This document shows, piece after piece, positions 1 to 5,456 of a stretch of DNA of 6,335 bases (positions are counted from its first letter, which is position 1; every line of letters starts with the position of its first letter). The translations under genes were made by a program, and so were the position numbers. This DNA is from Planctomycetota bacterium (GTDB taxonomy: Bacteria > Planctomycetota > Phycisphaerae > UBA1845 > PWPN01). The stretch covers positions 1 to 6,335 of the forward strand of contig JACQVT010000140.1 of NCBI GenBank assembly GCA_016209665.1. The letters are read 5' to 3'. The notes beneath the pieces were generated by a model. The model had not been told where the DNA came from. It did not search any database and saw only the letters and a list, made by a program, of their open reading frames with translations.

Positions 1-422
1 AAGGTGGCCGCGGTGAAGCTCAGCCCGGGCGTCTGCGGCCCCAACGTGCCGAAGTCCGTGGTGGCCTGGCCCTCGGGCGCTGAGCGCTCCGCGTAGCTGT
101 TGACCTCGGGCGAGCCAGGGTGTTTCGGCAGGTCCTGGCGGTGGGCTCGCAGGCGAGGGTGCCGTCGCAAGGGATTCGGAACCGGCGGTGTCGTCGTCCG
201 ATCAACCTGCTTCTGGAGGGCCATGATTTCGGCGGTCGTCGACGTGGTCCCGGCGGCTCCGATCCACGGTGTGCCGCGGACCATCTGCTCCGCCCCGTCG
301 GACCGACCCACCGCCGCCTGCGCCAGGACCAGAACCAGCGGAGCGACATAGCTCGCGAGCCGGTTTAGCATGGCCCGGCCGGGGACGGATATCGTCCGGC
401 CGGCGGTCCCCCAGTTTTCCAT
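1..422 (-). CDS. Secreted protein of unknown function, N-terminal part (runs off left edge)
   Basis: This frame has no stop down to position 1, so about 140 N-terminal codons are visible and the C-terminus is missing. Two in-frame ATGs are possible. The one at 422 is preceded by GGAGGG (438-433) with a 10-nt gap, and I prefer it. The one at 371 has no clear ribosome site but gives a more compact signal peptide. From the 422 start, a hydrophobic core (LASYVAPLVLVLAQAAVG, residues 22-39) follows an Arg-containing n-region. A signal-peptidase cut shortly after it, near an SDGA sequence, would export the protein. The remaining visible part is low in hydrophobics, rich in Pro/Arg/Thr, and ends in GPQTPGLSFTAAT. 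That ending weakly reminds me of the N-terminal lead-in of large secreted planctomycete proteins. No catalytic motif is visible, so no function can be given. Codon-position GC bias and the clean signal peptide support a real gene. Confidence 0.6.
   Translation of the reverse strand, partial: MENWGTAGRTISVPGRAMLNRLASYVAPLVLVLAQAAVGRSDGAEQMVRGTPWIGAAGTTSTTAEIMALQKQVDRTTTPPVPNPLRRHPRLRAHRQDLPKHPGSPEVNSYAERSAPEGQATTDFGTLGPQTPGLSFTAAT
375..403 (-). promoter_or_regulatory. GC hairpin between the two candidate starts of the secreted-protein gene
   Basis: CCGGCCGG (375-382) pairs with CCGGCCGG (396-403). An inner ACG (385-387) pairs with CGT (393-395), and a GG bulge (383-384) interrupts one arm. 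The loop is GATAT. The structure lies between the ATG at 422 and the ATG at 371. If translation starts at 422 it is coding sequence. If it starts at 371 the hairpin would sit directly in front of the start and cover the place where a Shine-Dalgarno should be. The base pairing is seen directly; a regulatory role is inference. Confidence 0.35.
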
Positions 423-471
423 GATGCAATTGCCCTCCGGAAGCTCCGGCCCATGTTCGGGGATGTCTCAG

Positions 472-606
472 CGTGTGTGACGAGCGAGAGGCTTGTCCGA
501 ACCGCAACCCTCAGACCCGCTATGGGGAGTCGAGGGAGGGGCCGCCTGCGTCGCGCGATCCACCGCTTCCTTACGGGCGCGGTTCGGAAAGGGCTTTTCA
601 CACACG
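472..606. repeat. Long imperfect inverted repeat (REP/BIME- or MITE-like)
   Basis: The outer ends match as CGTGTGTGA (472-480) and TCACACACG (598-606). Further in, TCCGAACCGC (496-505) matches GCGGTTCGGA (579-588) perfectly. The material between these blocks on each arm is also partly similar (GAGAGGCTTG against the complement of AAGGGCTTTT). The right half contains CCGCTTCCTTACGGGCGCGG, itself partly self-complementary (CCGC/GCGG), a pattern I have the impression recurs between genes in planctomycete genomes. No transposase and no clear target-site duplication flank it. It reads best as a non-autonomous palindromic element or a REP pair rather than a gene or simple terminator. Confidence 0.5.
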
Positions 607-721
607 TTTTCGGACCCCACTTCTCGGTTCAGTGAGGGTGGACCCTCCCGGTATTTATTGTAGGCGTCGCGTGTCCCCACGGCCTGTGCCCCGCGCCGGC
701 TGGCGGAATTGTTGAGTCCGC

Positions 722-733
722 TAACCGCGGTTA
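722..733. promoter_or_regulatory. Perfect 12-bp palindrome upstream of the URO-D gene
   Basis: TAACCGCGGTTA is fully self-complementary with no spacer and ends 34 nt before the ATG at 768. The position and perfect symmetry fit a binding site for a dimeric regulator of the URO-D gene. No regulator gene is adjacent and I cannot assign a family, so its role is inference. Confidence 0.3.
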
Positions 734-767
734 CCATCGTCCCGAGCCTCCGGGAGAACGTGGGAGC

Positions 768-1778
768 ATGACCGGGAGACAAAGAATCGAAAGCGTGCTG
801 GTGGGGGGTGCGGCCGATCGCGCGGCGGTCCTGCCGATCGTTCATACCGGCCTGGCCCGGATGCAGGGCGTGCCGCTGGGGCGGTACTTCACCGATGCGA
901 ACGCAATGGCGGACGTCATCGTGGCCGGGTGTCGGGACCTGGGTCTGGATGGCGTGCAACTGACGATGGGCGTGGCCGGCGAGGCGGAGGCGCTGGGGGC
1001 GACGGTCGAGCAGCCGTCGGACGGGGCGCCGCTGATCAAACAACACCCGCTGAAAGATGTCGGCCGCCTCGACGACTTGCGGCAGTTCGACCCGGCGGCG
1101 GGCGGCCGCATGCCGATGTATCACGCCGCCGTCGCCGAGACGGTGCGCCGGATCGGCGAGGATACGTTCGTGGTATCGACGCTGCGGGGGCCGCTGAACA
1201 TCGCGTCGCAGTTGCGGGGCGTCGAGGACATGCTGGTGGACATGATCGATAATCCGGGTGCCGTCGAGCGGGTTCTCGACTTCGCGACCGAGGTGGCCAT
1301 CCGCTGCGCGCAGGCCTCGCTGGAGAGCGGGGCCCACGGCCTGGCCTTCGGGGAGGCGACCTGCTCGCCGAACTTCATTTCGCCCGCGATGTACCGCCGG
1401 TTCGTGCAGCCGCGGCACGTCCGGCTGATCGCGGCCCTGCGGCCGATGGGTTGGCGGCACGTGGGTCTGCACGTCTGCGGCAACATCCTGCCCATCATCG
1501 ACGACCTGATCGCCACCGGTGCGGACTGGCTGGACGTGGACTACCAGGTGCCGGCCGCCAAGGCGATCGAGCGTGCCGCCGGCCGCGTCGCCCTCCGCGG
1601 CAACCTGGACCCCGTGGCCGTCTTCCTGCACGGGGATCCCCAGCAGGTGATGGCCAGGACGACGGAACTCATCCGCGAGGTGGCTGACAGCCGATGGATT
1701 CTCAGCAGCGGCTGCGATATCCCGCCGGGCTCGCCCCGGGAGAACCTGGCCGCGTTCGTCGCCGCGGCGGGGAATTGA
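768..1778 (+). CDS. URO-D family protein, MtaA/CmuA-like methyltransferase
   Basis: A 336-residue protein of the uroporphyrinogen decarboxylase superfamily, about the family's usual length. These are single-domain TIM barrels. The C-terminal half carries the diagnostic blocks: LHVCGN (His235-X-Cys237), a LRGNLDP block near residues 282-288, and SSGCDIPPGSPRENL with Cys316. His235, Cys237 and Cys316 match the His-X-Cys-Xn-Cys zinc pattern of the methylcobamide:coenzyme M methyltransferase branch (MtaA/MtbA/CmuA). That branch activates a thiol to take a methyl group from a corrinoid protein. The N-terminal RQAGR-type substrate motif of true HemE is absent, so haem synthesis is unlikely. The ATG at 768 has GGGAGAA (752-758) 9 nt upstream and a GGAG almost touching it. 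No corrinoid-binding protein or other methyltransferase subunit is adjacent, so methyl donor and acceptor are unknown. The family call is firm; the methyltransferase reaction is inferred from the zinc residues. Confidence 0.88.
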   Translation: MTGRQRIESVLVGGAADRAAVLPIVHTGLARMQGVPLGRYFTDANAMADVIVAGCRDLGLDGVQLTMGVAGEAEALGATVEQPSDGAPLIKQHPLKDVGRLDDLRQFDPAAGGRMPMYHAAVAETVRRIGEDTFVVSTLRGPLNIASQLRGVEDMLVDMIDNPGAVERVLDFATEVAIRCAQASLESGAHGLAFGEATCSPNFISPAMYRRFVQPRHVRLIAALRPMGWRHVGLHVCGNILPIIDDLIATGADWLDVDYQVPAAKAIERAAGRVALRGNLDPVAVFLHGDPQQVMARTTELIREVADSRWILSSGCDIPPGSPRENLAAFVAAAGN

Positions 1779-1801
1779 TCGCGAGCGTGGCGGCAATGTG
1801 T

Positions 1802-1825
1802 GGCACAGCCGCCCTCGGCTGTGCC
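1802..1825. repeat. Perfect hairpin, 10-bp stem and 4-nt loop
   Basis: GGCACAGCCG (1802-1811) and CGGCTGTGCC (1816-1825) pair perfectly around a CCCT loop. It begins 24 nt after the URO-D stop codon. No T-run follows on either strand, so it is not a canonical intrinsic terminator, though it could stall polymerase or protect the mRNA 3' end. The sequence resembles a short dispersed palindrome I associate with planctomycete intergenic regions, so repeat is the preferred label. Confidence 0.55.
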
Positions 1826-1838
1826 GCCCAGTCTCAAG

Positions 1839-1862
1839 CCCCCAGCCGGGGACGGCTGGGGG
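1839..1862. repeat. Second perfect hairpin, 10-bp stem and 4-nt loop
   Basis: CCCCCAGCCG (1839-1848) and CGGCTGGGGG (1853-1862) pair perfectly around GGGA. It lies 13 nt after the previous hairpin and has the same 10-4-10 geometry with an unrelated outer stem. Both share the inner AGCCG/CGGCT block next to the loop. There is no U-tract. A tandem of two equal-sized hairpins suggests paired REP-like units. Confidence 0.55.
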
Positions 1863-1886
1863 GGCGTGACAGAATCGGCGGGGTAT

Positions 1887-1950
1887 TTCAGAGCCCCGAG
1901 CGCAAGCGAGCGGGTCGTGTCTACCCGTCGCTGGCGCTGGGGGCTCTGAA
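1887..1950. repeat. 64-nt imperfect palindrome (REP-like)
   Basis: The left arm (1887-1915) starts TTCAGAGCCCC and ends GCGGGT. The right arm (1923-1950) starts ACCCG and ends GGGGCTCTGAA. The outer 11 bp (TTCAGAGCCCC/GGGGCTCTGAA) pair perfectly, and the inner part pairs with a few mismatches and a one-base bulge. The loop is CGTGTCT (1916-1922). It would form a long stable cruciform or RNA hairpin. It is non-coding and lies midway between the URO-D and GT2 genes. A 9-bp inverted repeat (1864-1872 and 1978-1986) brackets it. Confidence 0.6.
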
Positions 1951-2036
1951 CAGCCCATGTCCGTGTCGCCGCCCAGACTGTCACGCACCCGGCGGCTGGG
2001 CCACAGGCCGCTTTCCGTTGCCTTCGTGCCATAAAT

Positions 2037-2051
2037 CGCCCACAATGGGCG
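2037..2051 (+). promoter_or_regulatory. Small hairpin just before the GT2 start
   Basis: CGCCCA (2037-2042) pairs with TGGGCG (2046-2051) around a CAA loop and ends 7 nt before the GTG at 2059. That GTG has no Shine-Dalgarno of its own. The hairpin could influence start choice in favour of the downstream GTGs at 2077 or 2083. The pairing is seen; the effect is inference. Confidence 0.3.
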
Positions 2052-2058
2052 TCTCGCC

Positions 2059-3060
2059 GTGTCCAAAGGTGTAGAGGTGCCCGTGGAGCCGCGATTGATC
2101 AGCATCGTCGTGCCCGTGTACAACGAGGAGGGCTCTCTGGACGCCCTGCTTCGCGAGATACACGACGCGGCGGATTCTCGTCAGTGGCATATTCAGGTCA
2201 TCTTCGTGGACGACGGCAGCACGGATGCGAGCTGGGCGAAGATCAAGGCCCTGGGCGCCGCCGACACGGCGGTAGGGGGGGTGCGGTTCCAGACCAACGC
2301 CGGCAAGGCCGCCGCCTTGATGGCCGGGTTCACCGAAGCCCGCGGCGATGTCGTGTTCATGATGGACGCCGACCTTCAGGATCCGCCGTCGGAGATGCCG
2401 CGGATGCTCGAGACCCTCGACGCCGGTTACGACCTGGTCAGCGGGTGGAAGAAGGTCCGCCACGACCCCTGGCACAAGGTCTACCCCTCTCGGGTGTTCA
2501 ACAAGCTCATCGGCCTGCTGACCGGTGTGCACCTGCACGACCACGTCTGCGGCCTCAAGTGTTTCCGGCGGCCGGTGCTGCGGCAACTGCGGCTGTACGG
2601 CGAGTTTCACCGATTCATCGGCGTGCTGGCCGCCGCGGGCGGGTTCCGCGTTACCGAGATTCCCACGCTCCATCGGCCGCGGACCATCGGCATCGGCAAG
2701 TACGGCTTCGCCCGGTTCGCCAAGGGATTCCTCGATCTGCTGACCATCGTGTGCCTGACGCGGTACCGTTGGCGCCCGCAGCACCTGATCGGCGTCGTCG
2801 GGGCGTGGATGATCGCCGCCAGCCTGGTGCTGTGCGGCCTGTTCTGGGCGTTGCCGGGCGCGTTCCTGCACCGGATCATCCTCGGCCTCATGGCTCTGAT
2901 GATCGCCGTCTTTCCGGGCTTGCTGTTGATCGCGATCGGCCTGGTGGGCCAGCTCGTCGTGGAGCAGCGGCCGCTGGACGATCAGTACGTCATCGCCGAG
3001 CGCGTCGGCTGGTGCAGTGCCGCCGCCGAACATGAGCCGGCCGTCTCTGTGCGAGCTTGA
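2059..3060 (+). CDS. GT2 glycosyltransferase, polyprenyl-phosphate sugar synthase type (ArnC/GtrB/DPM1-like)
   Basis: About 333 residues: an N-terminal GT-A catalytic domain (roughly residues 12-235) and a C-terminal pair of membrane helices (about 255-275 and 282-307). The domain opens with ISIVVPVYNEE, has the nucleotide-binding VDDGSTD (Asp51-Asp52), and the metal/sugar-nucleotide DADLQDPP (Asp103-X-Asp105). The late motif RTIGIGKYGFARFAKGFLDLL is typical of enzymes that move a sugar from a nucleotide donor to undecaprenyl or dolichyl phosphate on the cytoplasmic face. The sugar cannot be read from sequence. Start choice is uncertain: GTG 2059 is the longest, but AAAGG (2065-2069) would serve GTG 2077, and GAGG (2074-2077) would serve GTG 2083, which starts close to the first conserved strand. 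The gene ends 6 nt before the GT-C gene, so the two are almost certainly co-transcribed. Confidence 0.9.
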   Translation: MSKGVEVPVEPRLISIVVPVYNEEGSLDALLREIHDAADSRQWHIQVIFVDDGSTDASWAKIKALGAADTAVGGVRFQTNAGKAAALMAGFTEARGDVVFMMDADLQDPPSEMPRMLETLDAGYDLVSGWKKVRHDPWHKVYPSRVFNKLIGLLTGVHLHDHVCGLKCFRRPVLRQLRLYGEFHRFIGVLAAAGGFRVTEIPTLHRPRTIGIGKYGFARFAKGFLDLLTIVCLTRYRWRPQHLIGVVGAWMIAASLVLCGLFWALPGAFLHRIILGLMALMIAVFPGLLLIAIGLVGQLVVEQRPLDDQYVIAERVGWCSAAAEHEPAVSVRA

Positions 3061-3066
3061 ACCGAC

Positions 3067-4476
3067 ATGAGCGAGATCGTCGACACCGCAGAGTCCGCAC
3101 CCGTTCCGCCGTTGCCCGAGCCCGCCAGGCCCCCGGCTGCCGTCGACCTGTCACCGCTGTTCATCCTGATGAGCATCGGCCTGCTCGTCGGCATCGTCCT
3201 GGAGCGGCCGAAGATATGGTACACCGTCAACGACGCCTCGCGGTGGAACACCATCTACTACCTCGTGCAGCATGGCACGTACGAGTTCCTGCCGCTGAGC
3301 CGGGAGCAGCTTCCCAAGTGGGCGAACCGCCCGTCCCCAGCCAAAGACCCCGACCCAGCCGATCCCGGTAACGTGCCCGTCCTGTGGACCATCGACATGA
3401 TCCGGGTGGACGGCAAGCTCTGCTCGCCCAAGCCGCCGCTGCTGCCCACGGTGCTGGCCGGCGTGGCCTGGATCACGCAGAAGGTCTCGGGCTGCACGTT
3501 CCAGGACAACCCGCGGGTCATTGTGCGGACGATCCTCATCGTCGCCCAGGTGATCCCGTTGGCGATCGGCTTGGTCTTGCTCCGCCGGCACGTGTTCCGC
3601 ATCACCGAATCGCCCTTCGCCCGCAACTTCGCGATGGCCGCCGCCGCCTTCGGCACGTATCTGACACCCTGGTCGGTCACGCTCAACAACCACGTCATCG
3701 CCGCCTGCACCGGCATGATCGCCGTCGATGCGTTCGTTCGCATCTGGTACGACGAGCGCCGCGAGTGGTACTGGTTCGCCCTGGCGGCTTTCTTCGCCGC
3801 CTTCACCGCCGCCACCGAGCTGCCCGCCGGCCTGCTGATGGTGGTGGTGCTCGCGGGGCTGCTGATCAGGGATCGCCGGCGCACGCTCGGCGTGGGCCTG
3901 ATCGCCGCCGCCGTGCCGATCGCGGCCGCATTGTATACCAACTACCTCGTCACCGGCGGGATCAAGCCGGCCTACATGTCCAAGAACGTCAAGGGCGGCT
4001 TCTACGACTACCCCGGCAGCTACTGGAACGACCCCCAAGGCATCGACAACATCAAGGAGCCCAAGTCCGTCTACCTCGGCAACCTGGTCATCGGCCACGA
4101 CGGTTTCTTCTCGCTCACGCCGATCTTGCTCGTGAGTCTGCTGGGCATCGGCAGTCAGATCGGCCGCCCGGGCGACCGCCGCCTGCTCGCCGCCGTCACC
4201 CTGGCAATGACCGCGATCGTCATCGCCGTCTACGTTGTCAAGACCAGTGACTACGGCGGCGGCTGCCAGGGCTACCGCTGGCTGTTCTGGCTGCTGCCGC
4301 TCTGGCTGCTGTTCCTCCCGGTGGGCGCGGAATGGATGGACCGCGTCGGCGGCCGTGTCATCCTTTACTGGCTCCTGGCCATCTCGATCTTCAGCGTCGG
4401 CTACGCCCTCGACAACCCCTGGACCAACTCCTGGCTCCGCACCCTCTTCAACCAGGCCGGCTGGATCGACTACTGA
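3067..4476 (+). CDS. Multi-pass membrane protein, GT-C-like glycosyltransferase
   Basis: A 469-residue protein with a Pro-rich cytoplasmic N-terminus and about ten hydrophobic segments, the first at residues 29-46. Just after it comes YTVNDASRW (Asp56), matching the place where GT-C enzymes carry an acidic catalytic residue in the first external loop. CSPKPPLLP (residues 119-127) resembles the KPPL block of the ArnT/PMT_2 group. A soluble external loop around residues 302-340 is rich in Tyr/Gly/Asn. GGCQGYRWLFWLLP (residues 398-411) occupies the position of the late Gly-X-Arg motif seen in PMT-type proteins. GT-C enzymes take a sugar from a polyprenyl-phosphate donor on the outer membrane face, which fits the GT2 directly upstream. 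The ATG is 6 nt after the GT2 stop with no strong Shine-Dalgarno, suggesting translational coupling. The membrane topology is clear; the exact family and acceptor are inferred. Confidence 0.8.
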   Translation: MSEIVDTAESAPVPPLPEPARPPAAVDLSPLFILMSIGLLVGIVLERPKIWYTVNDASRWNTIYYLVQHGTYEFLPLSREQLPKWANRPSPAKDPDPADPGNVPVLWTIDMIRVDGKLCSPKPPLLPTVLAGVAWITQKVSGCTFQDNPRVIVRTILIVAQVIPLAIGLVLLRRHVFRITESPFARNFAMAAAAFGTYLTPWSVTLNNHVIAACTGMIAVDAFVRIWYDERREWYWFALAAFFAAFTAATELPAGLLMVVVLAGLLIRDRRRTLGVGLIAAAVPIAAALYTNYLVTGGIKPAYMSKNVKGGFYDYPGSYWNDPQGIDNIKEPKSVYLGNLVIGHDGFFSLTPILLVSLLGIGSQIGRPGDRRLLAAVTLAMTAIVIAVYVVKTSDYGGGCQGYRWLFWLLPLWLLFLPVGAEWMDRVGGRVILYWLLAISIFSVGYALDNPWTNSWLRTLFNQAGWIDY

Positions 4477-4524
4477 TGGGTCCACGCCGACACCGGCGCA
4501 CCGCAAGGGCATCCCACCTATGTC

Positions 4525-4567
4525 AAGGCTTGATATAGACTTGTGTCTATATTAGGTTAAGGCTTGA
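4525..4567 (+). repeat. Direct repeat AAGGCTTGA, 34 bp apart
   Basis: AAGGCTTGA occurs at 4525-4533 and again at 4559-4567. Each copy ends in a -35-like TTGA. The first gives TTGATA-17 nt-TAGGTT (4530-4558) and the second TTGACT-17 nt-TAGACT (4564-4592). This may be a partly duplicated promoter flanking the palindrome at 4533-4552. Confidence 0.4.
4533..4552. promoter_or_regulatory. Operator-like perfect inverted repeat, 8-4-8
   Basis: ATATAGAC and GTCTATAT flank a TTGT spacer with no mismatch. The site is AT-rich inside a very GC-rich sequence, which makes chance symmetry less likely. Its centre is about 57 nt upstream of the start point implied by the promoter at 4564-4592, a distance that suits an activator, while it fills the spacer of the weaker upstream promoter-like pair, which would suit a repressor. 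No regulator gene lies in the window. The overall shape is like operators of dimeric winged-helix regulators, but I cannot name the family. Confidence 0.5.
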
Positions 4568-4592
4568 CTTGCCACTGGGTCCAGGGTAGACT
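4564..4592 (+). promoter_or_regulatory. Sigma70-type promoter of the PEP-CTERM gene
   Basis: TTGACT (4564-4569, five of six consensus bases) and TAGACT (4587-4592, four of six) are separated by the optimal 17 nt. The implied start point near 4599 gives a leader of about 39 nt before the ATG at 4638. It is the best promoter match in the window and sits in its most AT-rich intergenic stretch. Confidence 0.55.
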
Positions 4593-4623
4593 CCTCTTGA
4601 GAGTCGTCTTATCCCACCTTCAT

Positions 4624-4629
4624 AAGGAG
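4624..4629 (+). promoter_or_regulatory. Strong Shine-Dalgarno of the PEP-CTERM gene
   Basis: AAGGAG lies 8 nt before the ATG at 4638 and fixes that start. It is much stronger than the sites before the other plus-strand genes, suggesting a well-expressed product. Confidence 0.75.
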
Positions 4630-4637
4630 TAGAGAGT

Positions 4638-5354
4638 ATGGTCCCCCAAAACAAGTCCGTTTGGTGTTTTCTCGCAAACCTCATCGTCCCCGCCGGGCTG
4701 TGCCTGTCGGCCCAGACCACGGTCACCGTCTCGGCCCAGGCCAATCCCTGGCTCGCGGGCATGCCGGTTGGAACCGCGATCCCCGACCCGCACGGGGTCA
4801 CCCCGCCGGACATCGTGCCCGATCAGGCCCCCGTCCTCGTCCCGCTGGTCCTGGACAACGACGTCCAAGTCCTCGCCGTCACGGGAGCTACCTGGAACGG
4901 TCCGGCACCTGTGACCCCCGTTGGCCCCGAGGGCGATACGACGACGTTCTTCAGCTTCCAGGCGGGCGATTATTACTTCGGCAAGTCGGATGTGTACGCG
5001 CCTTTCATGAGCCTGGTCGGTGTGTTCCTGGATGACGCGATACCCGCTGGAGATCCTCCGCCTACGCTCGAGTTCTTCACCCAGCAGTCACGAGATTACT
5101 TGGTCCTGTCGCCGCTCTTGAGGCAGGTCTTCTTTATCGGCGACGGTCGCACCAGCGGTGGCGCTCAGCAGCAGATCGGGGTGCCCGCGGGCGCAACCCG
5201 GTTGTATCTGGGCGTGATGGACGCCTATCAGTGGTGGGGCAACGCGGGCTCCCTGTCAGTTACGGTCGCGGTCGTGCCTGAGCCTGCATCGATCCTGTTC
5301 GCCTCGTCGCTGCTTCTCGTCGGCACGCGGCGGCGACGGATCAAACTGTGGTAA
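4638..5354 (+). CDS. PEP-CTERM exported protein with LecA-like region
   Basis: A 238-residue secreted protein. The N-terminus has Lys6 followed by a hydrophobic stretch (residues 8-24), acting as a signal peptide. The C-terminus is a textbook PEP-CTERM signal: VPEPAS (Pro214-Glu215-Pro216), a hydrophobic helix (about 217-229), then RRRR and IKLW. In such proteins this signal is recognised by exosortase (PEP-CTERM) or a related system and removed at the membrane. The middle is predicted beta-rich. A SLVGVFL block (residues 125-131) and a late LYLGVMDAYQWWGNAGS block with Asp195 and Asn202 resemble the calcium/galactose-site strands of the LecA (PA-IL) lectin family. One of the two adjacent Asn residues of that site is replaced by Gly, so sugar binding is uncertain. 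The gene has its own promoter and strong ribosome site. It may act as a surface or matrix carbohydrate-binding protein; no exosortase is in the window. Confidence 0.85.
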   Translation: MVPQNKSVWCFLANLIVPAGLCLSAQTTVTVSAQANPWLAGMPVGTAIPDPHGVTPPDIVPDQAPVLVPLVLDNDVQVLAVTGATWNGPAPVTPVGPEGDTTTFFSFQAGDYYFGKSDVYAPFMSLVGVFLDDAIPAGDPPPTLEFFTQQSRDYLVLSPLLRQVFFIGDGRTSGGAQQQIGVPAGATRLYLGVMDAYQWWGNAGSLSVTVAVVPEPASILFASSLLLVGTRRRRIKLW

Positions 5355-5456
5355 CAGGCCTGGGATCCGGCCCCATGGCTGCCACTGTCAACTCGCGCAC
5401 GGCGGGGTGTCGCGGGCGTCGGAGGTGCATCGGCGCGCATCGGGCGTCACGCTCGT

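Larger units (their letters stand above)
423..767. other. Divergent intergenic region without a gene
   Basis: This 345-nt stretch separates the minus-strand secreted-protein gene from the plus-strand URO-D gene, so it should hold both promoters. The short open frames that cross it have no Shine-Dalgarno, no domain-like composition, and lie over the repeat at 472-606. What it does hold is that inverted repeat, a small AT-rich pocket at 651-660, and a perfect palindrome at 722-733. No convincing -35/-10 pair was found on either strand. Confidence 0.6.

Noticed and set aside
628..657. Possible promoter TTCAGT-18 nt-TATTTA for the URO-D gene
   Set aside because: Both hexamers match consensus at only about three positions; it is merely an AT pocket.
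768..1778. HemE (uroporphyrinogen decarboxylase of haem synthesis)
   Set aside because: The N-terminal Arg-rich substrate motif of HemE is missing and the zinc-ligand pattern of the methyltransferase branch is present.
468..2123. 551-codon minus-strand open frame
   Set aside because: It lies antisense to the URO-D gene and across the repeats. It has no domain-like composition, is rich in Arg/His/Pro/Gln, and is the usual mirror of a GC-rich coding strand.
1981..3033. 350-codon minus-strand open frame
   Set aside because: It is antisense to the well-supported GT2 gene and shows no recognisable motif.
4485..4498. Terminator after the GT-C gene (CGCCG-ACAC-CGGCG)
   Set aside because: The stem is only 5 bp and no T-run follows.
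3151..4512. 453-codon minus-strand open frame
   Set aside because: It is antisense to the GT-C gene. Its Asp/Val/Gln/His-rich composition, with no hydrophobic core pattern, marks it as a codon-bias shadow.
4638..4710. Lipoprotein signal at the PEP-CTERM protein N-terminus (AGLC)
   Set aside because: The residues before the Cys do not fit a lipobox (Leu at -1, Ala at -3), and the protein already has a C-terminal sorting signal.
5427..5443. Direct repeat GCATCGG-CGC-GCATCGG between the convergent genes
   Set aside because: It is too short and simple for a GC-rich sequence to mean more than chance, and no hairpin or terminator accompanies it.
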